Assembly (NCBI GenBank): GCA_903882805.1
Contig: CAIRYK010000003.1
Coordinates: 20,769 to 84,768 of the forward strand
Direction of reading: 5' to 3'
Source: an uncultured Bacteroidota bacterium
GTDB lineage: Bacteria; Bacteroidota; Bacteroidia; Chitinophagales; Chitinophagaceae
DNA length: 64,000 nt
Part shown: in pieces, positions 20,949-30,656 of the stretch
How positions within the stretch are numbered: position 1 is the stretch's first letter
How the letters are laid out: every line of letters starts with the position of its first letter
Translations under genes and position numbers: made by a program
Notes under the pieces: model-generated
What the model was told of the DNA's origin: nothing
The model's input: only the letters and a program-made list of their open reading frames with translations
Databases searched by the model: none

Positions 20949-20977
20949 AGGCGAAGCTGGCGGGCTTCGCCTTTTTA
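20949..20977 (+). terminator. Rho-independent terminator without an annotated upstream gene
   Basis: AAGGCGAAGC-TGGCGG-GCTTCGCCTTTTT. Confidence 0.75.
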
Positions 20978-21088
20978 TTTTTTTCGGCAACTTATTGTTA
21001 AACTATCGGCGGGGTAGCATCATTACCGTAATGTATTTGTTATTTTTACCAGCGCTTAAGTTGTTCACTTTTATTCAATTCTCTTCTT

Positions 21089-21598
21089 TTGAAACAGTTT
21101 TTACGTTTGTTGTTTTCTGTATTGCTTGTGGCGCTGGTAGCAACAGCGGCCGTTACTGTGGGCTGTAGCAAGGATAAGTGCGGCGGCACAACCTGCCAAA
21201 ACGGTGGCGCCTGCACCGACAGCAAGTGCGTATGCCCCACAGGCTACAGCGGCACAAGCTGCGATAAGGGCTGGAGCGATAAGGCATTGGGGTTGTATAA
21301 TTGTAGCCGCAGTTCGTGCAATCCGGCGGTGTCGGGGGTGAACGCGTGGAAAAGCTATGTAACCAAAAACTCTAAAAATGGCGGCTACATCATCAATATC
21401 TCCAATTTCGACAATTCTAATACCACGCTTGGCGCTACAATAGATAGTCTTGGCGCTATAAAAATCAGTCCTACATCGGGCGCCTATGGCGTAAACGCAT
21501 CGGGCAGTATCACCGGCAACACTATTCATTTGCTATTTACAACCAGCATAGCCGGCGGCGGCGGCTATGAGTGCCAAATGGAAATGGTGAAGGAGTAA
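21089..21598 (+). CDS. EGF-like domain lipoprotein
   Basis: 169 aa, TTG start; lipobox-like TVGC; CGGTTCQNGGACTDSKCVCPTGYSGTSC EGF pattern. Confidence 0.75.
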   Translation: MKQFLRLLFSVLLVALVATAAVTVGCSKDKCGGTTCQNGGACTDSKCVCPTGYSGTSCDKGWSDKALGLYNCSRSSCNPAVSGVNAWKSYVTKNSKNGGYIINISNFDNSNTTLGATIDSLGAIKISPTSGAYGVNASGSITGNTIHLLFTTSIAGGGGYECQMEMVKE

Positions 21599-21796
21599 GG
21601 GAATGTACTTGCCGGGCTTTGCTATTGTTGAATAACAACGGTCGTATTTGCATAAAAAATCGGGACGCAGATAGCAACAAAAAGGAGCACGAATGTGCAG
21701 CGTCTTGATATGCGTTAGCGGGTATGATTACCGTATAGTTCATAACATTATTCCTTCTTCGGGTAATTTACATTTTGCGAACCCTTCATGACGGCA

Positions 21797-21946
21797 ATAC
21801 CAAATCGACATTAAAATTCAGCGCCAAAGTATGTCATTGCGCCGTTAGGTGCAACAGGTTTGTAGTCGAGTAATGTATCATTTACAGGCTGCGCCCCGTA
21901 GGGTCGCAACAATCTCCGCATGGCGATTTTAATGTCCAAACGGTAT
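21797..21946. repeat. MITE-like intergenic repeat, copy 1 (~150 bp, terminal inverted repeats)
   Basis: ATACCAAATCGACATTAAAAT ... ATTTTAATGTCCAAACGGTAT (17/21 TIR match); second copy at 50319-50469. Confidence 0.8.
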
Positions 21947-21970
21947 AAGTTCCATAATCGTTAAGCCACA

Positions 21971-21997
21971 CAAAAAAAGCGGTCGAATTCGACCGCT
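21971..21997 (-). terminator. Rho-independent terminator of gyrB
   Basis: Perfect palindrome AGCGGTCGAATTCGACCGCT followed by T7 on the minus strand. Confidence 0.85.
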
Positions 21998-22023
21998 CCT
22001 TTATTATATATAACCAAACATTC

Positions 22024-24021
<1,998 letters not shown>

Positions 24022-24103
24022 TTAATTTCTTAGAGGAATGGTTAAAAACTACCATCGCAGACGGATGGCGCAATTCTATTGCTGAATATATTTTTTAACC
24101 TTA

Positions 24104-24111
24104 CAAAGATA
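24104..24111 (-). promoter_or_regulatory. Bacteroidota -7 element upstream of gyrB
   Basis: Reverse complement TATCTTTG. Confidence 0.45.
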
Positions 24112-24254
24112 GCGGAAATATAATTTTTAGACAACTAAAAGAATACGCACCAGAGCCTGAAATGGCAGTCTGAAATGCACAATTGTGGATAAGTATAGCT
24201 CGGTAAACGCTGTTCCTGCGTTCATTTTACTTTTGTATTACAATAGGGGTATGG

Positions 24255-25421
24255 TCAGAATCCTATACCCATTCCTACCTCCCCAAGCTCTGCCACCGAC
24301 TGATGCACTTTAAGGAATGCAGAGAAAAATACTTCCTTCAGCGGGCCGCGCTCGCGCTGCAGTAAGTAGTACTGTCCGCCTATTTTCTGATACAAAGGGT
24401 CGAGCTTTATGGCCGACTGCTGGAGGTAGTAACCCACCTGCAGCGCAATGCCCAGGCGGCCAAGCATAAACTCGTTGCCTGCAAATACCGCGGTTTTGAT
24501 GGAGTTTACGCGCTCGCTACCGCGCAAGGAATCGGTGTTGCGGAGGAAGGCGTATATGTTTTCGTGATACGAGTAATCGATGCCAAAGTGGGCTTTTTTG
24601 TTGTTGCGCCACCGCTTGCTGGCATACGCAGTCCCTATATATACCGGCAATACAGGGCCGCCGGGCGTATAGCTCGATACCATGGCCATGCTCAGCCGCG
24701 CCTGCGCCAGCCACCTGCGGGGCAGTGTAGGCACAGTGCGCACTATGCGCCGCGGCTGCGAGGTAACCGGGAAGTAGCGCACCCCAATATGCCCTGCAAA
24801 CATATTTATACCGAGGTTAGGTTTACGAAATGAGGCATCGGATATATGGGTGAGGCTGCCGCCCAATTGTAGGTCCCAATGCTCGTTAACGTGGTAGCGG
24901 AGGTCGGTCATAAACATCCCGAAGTCGTTGATGTGGCTGCCTATGGCATTGTTTATGGTGTTTACAGGCGCAGTGCGCTGGTAGCGCTTGGTTACATAGC
25001 CTATGCCGTCGCCAAGGCGCAGATCCCACTGCATTTTTTTGCTCCTGTAGAGCGGCAGGGTGATATTGGGATACAAGCCTATGCACTGGCCGTATATGGA
25101 ATCTATACCATAGTTGATATAGGTTATCGCCAAGCCGAGAGTGGGGTAGCGGCACGCCTGCTCCCATTCTTTAGCGCCATAAGTGTGCAGCATAAAGTTG
25201 ATATCTACGCCGGTGGTAAGCGCAGGTATGGGTAGTTTGAATTTAGCTTCATGCTTTACCACCTTGCCCATTATAGGGTTCACCTCAATACCAAAACCCG
25301 ACCATGGCTTTATAGGCGCCAGCGAGTCTTGTGCCATGCACACACCTGCCGACAGCAGCCATGCCATAAGCGCCAGCGCTGGCAGCCTAAACCGGGAAAA
25401 CGTATGTGGAACGCTGAGCAT
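24255..25421 (-). CDS. PagL-like acyloxyacyl hydrolase (lipid A deacylase family)
   Basis: 388 aa exported protein; GSLTHISDASFRKPNLGINMF resembles the PagL-family His/Ser region. Confidence 0.7.
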   Translation of the reverse strand: MLSVPHTFSRFRLPALALMAWLLSAGVCMAQDSLAPIKPWSGFGIEVNPIMGKVVKHEAKFKLPIPALTTGVDINFMLHTYGAKEWEQACRYPTLGLAITYINYGIDSIYGQCIGLYPNITLPLYRSKKMQWDLRLGDGIGYVTKRYQRTAPVNTINNAIGSHINDFGMFMTDLRYHVNEHWDLQLGGSLTHISDASFRKPNLGINMFAGHIGVRYFPVTSQPRRIVRTVPTLPRRWLAQARLSMAMVSSYTPGGPVLPVYIGTAYASKRWRNNKKAHFGIDYSYHENIYAFLRNTDSLRGSERVNSIKTAVFAGNEFMLGRLGIALQVGYYLQQSAIKLDPLYQKIGGQYYLLQRERGPLKEVFFSAFLKVHQSVAELGEVGMGIGF

Positions 25422-25433
25422 ATAAAATCAGCG

Positions 25434-25441
25434 CAAATGTA
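25434..25441 (-). promoter_or_regulatory. Bacteroidota -7 element for the PagL-like gene
   Basis: Reverse complement TACATTTG, ~13 nt from the start codon. Confidence 0.45.
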
Positions 25442-25487
25442 GGGCAAAGTTTGGGGACGGGTGTGATATACGGAAATATCGGGTTGA

Positions 25488-25780
25488 TTACAAGGTATTC
25501 ACATCTTGAAAGTCACTCAATAGAGCTATTACGTAAACAGATTTTAACGAATAATCAACGGTAAAATGTAGTGCGTACGGGAAACGTTCAATTCGAGCAA
25601 GACGGACATCGTCGTAACGCACGGATCGGGTGAGGGGTGATTTTTTTAAACTGAGTAATTGTTTTCTAACGCCTTGCTTAAACTGCATCGAAACCTTCTT
25701 GATCTGATTGCATAGTAGTTAATCGCATTTTGAAGGTCTACTTCAAATTTAGCGTTAAATCGTAAAGTGAAGCCAGCCAT
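25488..25780 (-). pseudogene. ParE/RelE-type toxin, frameshifted
   Basis: Frame 1 from 25780: MAGFTLRFNAKFEVDLQNAINYYAIRSRRF; second frame: MQFKQGVRKQLLSLKKSPLTRSVRYDDVRLARIERFPYALHFTVDYSLKSVYVIALLSDFQD. Together they make a full-length ParE-like protein. Confidence 0.65.
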
Positions 25781-25870
25781 TAATCGGGATTAAGCATATT
25801 GAAAATAACTGACTCATCAATTAATGTTGATGTATCTTTTATTGTTTCCTTTATTTGCCTTTTGCCACAG

Positions 25871-25950
25871 GCGAGTCTACCACCCCGCTTCGTGAGGAAC
25901 AGCTTCGCTAATTCCTCACGAACATCCCCTCCTAAAAAACAGGAGGGATG
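25871..25950 (+). repeat. REP-like structured repeat, copy A
   Basis: ACCACCCCG, CGTGAGGAA/TTCCTCACG stem with CAGCTTCGCT loop, then CATCCCCTCCT/AGGAGGGATG stem. Confidence 0.7.
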
Positions 25951-26049
25951 TGTAATTTAAACAACTCATTTATTTACAGCATAATACGCAATGTAAATTT
26001 CAAAAACAAGGATAACAAACATCACAAACAAAGGAAACACCACCGAAAC

Positions 26050-26132
26050 ACCACCCCTCCTGTTTGTAGGAGGGGACGTTTGATAGGGGACAGCGAAGCT
26101 GCACCCATATCAAACCGGGGTGGTTGCCTCGC
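26050..26132 (-). repeat. REP-like structured repeat, copy B (inverted relative to copy A)
   Basis: CCCCTCCT/AGGAGGGG stem, GTTTGATA-GGG/CCCaTATCAAAC stem with AGCGAAGCTG loop, then CGGGGTGGTT. Confidence 0.7.
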
Positions 26133-26267
26133 GCATACGCTACACAACCATCCATTAAATAGGCGCTCATAAAATAAATCAATAAAAAAATTTGTTTGAT
26201 ATACACTTGCTTCATAAGTTCGCATAGTTGAAAAGCAGTATATTGCTGAAACCTTCCATCGTACCTT

Positions 26268-27608
26268 ATGAAAACCAGATTATTTTTTCTGCTCCTGCTG
26301 TTACCGTTAGTTTCCATTGCGCAAATTATTACTACCGTTGCGGGTGGTGGTAGTGGTGGTGGTGTAGGCGATGGCGGACCAGCGAGCAGTGCGAGAATTG
26401 AAAATCCCGGTGGTATGGTATTTAGTAAGACTGGAGAGTTATATATTGCTTCGGGTGGGTCTCACAGAATACGCAAAATAGATACTTGCGGTATCATAAC
26501 TACCATAGCAGGAAACGGTACTCCAGGGTATACTGGCGATGGCGCGGAAGCTACTGCTGCACTTATTAATTACCCCATTGGCATAGCACTTGATACTGTT
26601 GGCAATATTTATTTTTCAGAATTCCGTAATCACATTATTCGAAGGATAGACCATTCGACTGGCATTATCTCAACAATTGGAGGAAATGGAGCAGCGGGAT
26701 ATTCAGGCGATAATGGCGTTGCCACTGTAGCTCAGTTAGATTGCCCACAGAGTATATGTATGGATAATTCGGGTTCGGTTTTTATATCCGAAAATAATCA
26801 TGTCATAAGAAAAATTGACGCTGCCGGTATTATTACAACTATTGCAGGTACTCATGTTGCAGGTTATAATGGCGATGGTATACCTGCTACTGCTGCAAAA
26901 CTAAATTTTCCACAGGATGTAACAACAGATAGTAGAGGTAATGTGTATGTTTGCGATCAAGGTAATTCAAGAGTTAGGAAAATTAACCCGGCTGGATTTA
27001 TCTCCACAATCGCAGGTAATGGAGCTTATACCTATATAGGCGATGGAATACCTGCTACCAATGCGCAGTTTTTTCCAAATTTTATTAGGTTTGATTCTAC
27101 AGGTAATTTATTTATTGCTGGTGGTCAGCGGTGCTTTAAAGTTGACACTTTTGGTATTTTTCACACCATTGTGGGCAATGGCACTATGTCGACTACCGGT
27201 GATGGCGGCCCGGCTACCGCTGCTACTATAGACCACGCTGTGGGTGTAGCCTTAGATAGATGTGCCAATCCGTATTTTTCTACTATTGTTACTAATACCA
27301 TCCATAAAATAACGTACGATACTGGTTGTAAATATTGCAGCACGCCCACGCTGGGTAGTGCTGTGGTAAGCAGTAGCAGTACTATGCAGATTTTTCCCAA
27401 CCCCTTCCGGGAGGCATTTACAGTAACCTCCCCTAAGGTACTAAACAGCGTGCAGCTCTGCAACGCCATGGGGCAGGCTATCTATAACGAGCAATACTTT
27501 AGTACTGCGGCTACCATCAATACGGCAGGGTTGCCGGTAGGCTTGTACTTTGTGTACCTTACCTATGCCGATGGCACAAAGGCTGTGCAGAAAGTAGTAA
27601 AAGAGTAA
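26268..27608 (+). CDS. NHL-repeat beta-propeller protein with T9SS type A sorting domain
   Basis: Repeats of ITTIAGNG..GYxGDG.PATAA.LN.P.G; C-term IFPNPFREAFTV...QKVVKE. Confidence 0.85.
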   Translation: MKTRLFFLLLLLPLVSIAQIITTVAGGGSGGGVGDGGPASSARIENPGGMVFSKTGELYIASGGSHRIRKIDTCGIITTIAGNGTPGYTGDGAEATAALINYPIGIALDTVGNIYFSEFRNHIIRRIDHSTGIISTIGGNGAAGYSGDNGVATVAQLDCPQSICMDNSGSVFISENNHVIRKIDAAGIITTIAGTHVAGYNGDGIPATAAKLNFPQDVTTDSRGNVYVCDQGNSRVRKINPAGFISTIAGNGAYTYIGDGIPATNAQFFPNFIRFDSTGNLFIAGGQRCFKVDTFGIFHTIVGNGTMSTTGDGGPATAATIDHAVGVALDRCANPYFSTIVTNTIHKITYDTGCKYCSTPTLGSAVVSSSSTMQIFPNPFREAFTVTSPKVLNSVQLCNAMGQAIYNEQYFSTAATINTAGLPVGLYFVYLTYADGTKAVQKVVKE

Positions 27609-27777
27609 ATTGTTATTTAGGTGTATTGCAGTCTCTGGCTGGTGAAAATCCTTTTGTGGCGCAAGCTGTAAACGATAATACCGCACCCCCATTTATCAGT
27701 TCACAAAATCCCCATGCACACAAAACAAATGACCTTCTGCAAACATATTCTTCATTTTCCGTAAATACTGTTTTACG

Positions 27778-27785
27778 TACCTTTG
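27778..27785 (+). promoter_or_regulatory. Bacteroidota -7 element (TACCTTTG)
   Basis: Exact TAnnTTTG ending 4 nt before the DUF502 ATG. Confidence 0.45.
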
Positions 27786-27789
27786 CCGC

Positions 27790-28380
27790 ATGCGTCGTTT
27801 TGCGGTTGTATTGTTGCGGTCTTTCTTGCAGGGGCTAATATTGTTGAGTCCTATTGTGCTTACCATTTATTTGCTGTATTCTATTTTCATTAATGTAGAC
27901 CGTCTTGTGCCCTTTTTTCCTATGGGCATAGGTTTTCTGATCATTATTTGCGCTGTTACCATTATCGGTTATTTAGGCACGCGTTTCTTTATCGGCAAGT
28001 GGCTGTTCGATTCGTTTGCTTATCTGCTCGAGCATACGCCGGGCGTCAAGTTTATTTATTCGGCCATACGCGATGTCATCAAGTCGTTTGTGGGCGATAA
28101 AAAGCGGTTCAACAAGCCGGTATGGGTATGCGTAAACCAGAACCCCGAAGTGTGGCGTATAGGTTTTTTAACCCAGCGCGACATGGCGCATTTTGGTATG
28201 GGCGAGAAGGTGGCTGTATATATGCCGCATGCCTACGCCATATCGGGATGGGTGATAGTGATAGATAGTAAGCATGTGAAACCAGCCAAAGACATGACCG
28301 CCGGCGAGGCAATGAAATTTGCAGTGAGCGGCGGCGTGACCACCGAAGAAGAACCACAACCCGATGAAACGAAAAATTAA
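27790..28380 (+). CDS. DUF502 family membrane protein
   Basis: 196 aa; two N-terminal TM helices, GLILLSPIVLTIYLLYSIF, TPGVKFIYSAIRDVIKSFVGDKK. Confidence 0.85.
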   Translation: MRRFAVVLLRSFLQGLILLSPIVLTIYLLYSIFINVDRLVPFFPMGIGFLIIICAVTIIGYLGTRFFIGKWLFDSFAYLLEHTPGVKFIYSAIRDVIKSFVGDKKRFNKPVWVCVNQNPEVWRIGFLTQRDMAHFGMGEKVAVYMPHAYAISGWVIVIDSKHVKPAKDMTAGEAMKFAVSGGVTTEEEPQPDETKN

Positions 28381-29425
28381 CTTCAATGCAGGTCCGGCTA
28401 TGCTGCCGGCAGAGGTACTGGCGCAGGCGCAAGAGGCCATAATGGCGTATCAAAACACCGGTATGTCGGTGTTAGAGCTGCCGCACCGTAGTATGGAAGT
28501 AGCGGCCATGATAAGCGAATGCAATGCGCTGACAATGGAGCTGTGCGAACTGGATGACAATTACGAGGTGATATGGATGCAGGGCGGCGGCCGCATGCAG
28601 TTTTGCATGATACCTATGAATTTTTTGGCCGACAACGATACAGCAGGATTTATAGATAGCGGTTTCTGGGCAGAAGAGGCATTTAGCTATGCAACCTATT
28701 ACGGTCAGGTAAATCTGCTGGCAACATCAAAGGCCATCAACTATTGCCGCCTGCCCGAATGGCCCAAAGAAGTAAGCGACCAATTATCGTACCTGCACTT
28801 TACTACCAACAATACCATTTTCGGCACACAATGGCCCGAAATACCCGAATGCGATGTGCCGCTGATAGCCGACATGAGCAGCGATATTTTCAGCAGGCGG
28901 CGCAACTATAACCGCTGTGCGGTGTTTTATGCCGTTGCGCAAAAAAATGTGGGTATACCCGGGGCCACCATGGTGGCTATACGCAAGGATATGCTGGACC
29001 GCATAGTGCGTCCGCTGCCGCCCATGCTCAATTATAAAGAACATGTAAAAGAAAAATCTGTCCTCAACACTGCCAATGTGTTCAGCATTTACCTATCGTT
29101 GCTCATGCTGCGGTGGATAAAGGCAAAAGGCATAGACGCCATAGAAAAAGAAAATGCCGACAAAGCCAAACTACTCTACAAGGCCATAGACAACAGCGAG
29201 TTTTTTAAACCGCATGTAAAATACAAAGCCGACAGAAGCCTGATGAATGTGTGCTTTACGGCCAACACACCCGAAATAGAAAAGAACTTTCTGAAGCTAT
29301 GCGATGAAAATAACATAACCGGTATAAAAGGTCACCGGTCGGTGGGTGGGTTTAGGGCCTCGTTGTACAATGCTGTATCGCTTGCCGATGTTAAGGAACT
29401 GTTTCGGGTGATGGATGCGTTGTAG
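28364..29425 (+). CDS. serC: Phosphoserine aminotransferase
   Basis: 353 aa; INFNAGPAMLPAEVL, SVLELPHRS, GIKGHRSVGGFRASLYNA; overlaps DUF502 gene by 17 nt. Confidence 0.93.
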   Translation: MKRKINFNAGPAMLPAEVLAQAQEAIMAYQNTGMSVLELPHRSMEVAAMISECNALTMELCELDDNYEVIWMQGGGRMQFCMIPMNFLADNDTAGFIDSGFWAEEAFSYATYYGQVNLLATSKAINYCRLPEWPKEVSDQLSYLHFTTNNTIFGTQWPEIPECDVPLIADMSSDIFSRRRNYNRCAVFYAVAQKNVGIPGATMVAIRKDMLDRIVRPLPPMLNYKEHVKEKSVLNTANVFSIYLSLLMLRWIKAKGIDAIEKENADKAKLLYKAIDNSEFFKPHVKYKADRSLMNVCFTANTPEIEKNFLKLCDENNITGIKGHRSVGGFRASLYNAVSLADVKELFRVMDAL

Positions 29426-29442
29426 CTTTTGTACATTGTTCC

Positions 29443-29476
29443 CGGCGCTAATCGGCGTAGTGTAGCGCCGTTTATT
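29443..29476 (+). terminator. Putative terminator of serC
   Basis: CGGCGCTA-N12-TAGCGCCG then TTTATTT. Confidence 0.6.
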
Positions 29477-29484
29477 TACATTTG
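29477..29484 (+). promoter_or_regulatory. Bacteroidota -7 element (TACATTTG)
   Basis: 24 nt upstream of the ATG at 29508, right after the serC hairpin. Confidence 0.4.
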
Positions 29485-29507
29485 CCGCCAAAATAAAATA
29501 GTAGTCG

Positions 29508-29762
29508 ATGTCGACAACCCCATTAGTACTAAAAGGAGCTATATACTTTAAAATTCGGTACAACACCATGCATGGCGATACCGATTTTTATTGGCGTGTG
29601 ATAATAGACGATGTGGAATACCTCGTGAAGAGTCTTGTATGCCAAGTGTCTACGTTTTCAGAGTCGTCGTTCGATAAAAAGGCTGGATCTGTAAAATACC
29701 ATATTGCCGGCCACTGCACGCAATTCAGCATCAACGACGAAGGTCAGGGCGTGTTTATATAA
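29508..29762 (+). CDS. Hypothetical small protein
   Basis: 84 aa ORF between promoter motif and terminator hairpin. Confidence 0.55.
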   Translation: MSTTPLVLKGAIYFKIRYNTMHGDTDFYWRVIIDDVEYLVKSLVCQVSTFSESSFDKKAGSVKYHIAGHCTQFSINDEGQGVFI

Positions 29763-29776
29763 TATTCCTAATACAA

Positions 29777-29822
29777 GCGCCGCAGAGCATACATTGGCGT
29801 ATGGTCTGCGGCGCAGTTTTTT
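29777..29822 (+). terminator. Rho-independent terminator
   Basis: GCGCCGCAGA...TCTGCGGCGC then AGTTTTTTATT. Confidence 0.75.
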
Positions 29823-29839
29823 ATTACTTCAATAGCCTT

Positions 29840-30478
29840 TCAGCTCAAAAACGGATTGTGCATCATTTCCGACTCTATGGTTGTTACGGGACCGTGGCCT
29901 GAATATACCTTGGTAGCTCCTGGCAGTGTAAACAAGTGCGTGCGGATACTGTTGATGAGCGTGTCGAAGTTGCCGCCCGGCAGGTCGGTGCGACCGATGC
30001 CGCCATTAAACAACACATCGCCCGCTATTACCCATCCGCCCGCGGGATAGTAAAACGAAATGCTACCCGGCGAGTGTCCAGGGGTATTGAACACCGTAAT
30101 TTCATCGCCGCCCAGCATCAGCGGTTGGCCTGCCTTGATATAGCTATCGGGCGTGGGGCTTGCCGTAAATTCGAAGCCAAACATAGCAGCCGATTGCGCG
30201 CCCATTTTCAATACAGGCAGTTCCATTTCGTGCAGCGAAAAAGGGATGCTGTACTTATCCTTCATTGCCTGTACTCCAAAAATATGGTCTATGTGCGCAT
30301 GGGTGTTTATCACAGCCTGCGGCGTCAGGCCCTGTTGCGCTATGTAGTTGGTCAGTTGGTTTATTTCTTGCTGGCCATACATGCCGGGGTCTACTATCCA
30401 GCATTGTTTTTGGTCGTTGATAATGATGTAGGTGTTCTCCTGAAAAGCGTTGAACGAAAAAACGGCGAGCGTCAGCAT
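29840..30478 (-). CDS. MBL-fold metallo-hydrolase (glyoxalase II-like)
   Basis: 212 aa; INTHAHIDHIFG, FNTPGHSPGSISFYY, VYSGHGPVTTIESE. Confidence 0.92.
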   Translation of the reverse strand: MLTLAVFSFNAFQENTYIIINDQKQCWIVDPGMYGQQEINQLTNYIAQQGLTPQAVINTHAHIDHIFGVQAMKDKYSIPFSLHEMELPVLKMGAQSAAMFGFEFTASPTPDSYIKAGQPLMLGGDEITVFNTPGHSPGSISFYYPAGGWVIAGDVLFNGGIGRTDLPGGNFDTLINSIRTHLFTLPGATKVYSGHGPVTTIESEMMHNPFLS

Positions 30479-30509
30479 ACGGAATGGTATTTTAGATGGT
30501 TTGCTGCTG

Positions 30510-30517
30510 CAAAAGTA
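30510..30517 (-). promoter_or_regulatory. Bacteroidota -7 element for the MBL gene
   Basis: Reverse complement TACTTTTG. Confidence 0.45.
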
Positions 30518-30656
30518 AGCTATTGGCCCAAACGTTTTGTGAAAGCGCCGCTTTGCTCTTGTTCTGGCGCCCGTTTTGGTAATAAAATTATTGTAATTTT
30601 ACAATGATTTGCGGTTTTTACCGTTAGTCGGTATACCCTATGCCAAAACTCAGTTT

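Noticed and set aside
25948-26317. ORFs 25948-26172 (+), 26000-26317 (-), 26022-26225 (-)
   Set aside because: They span the REP-like repeats and translate hairpin DNA; no protein support.
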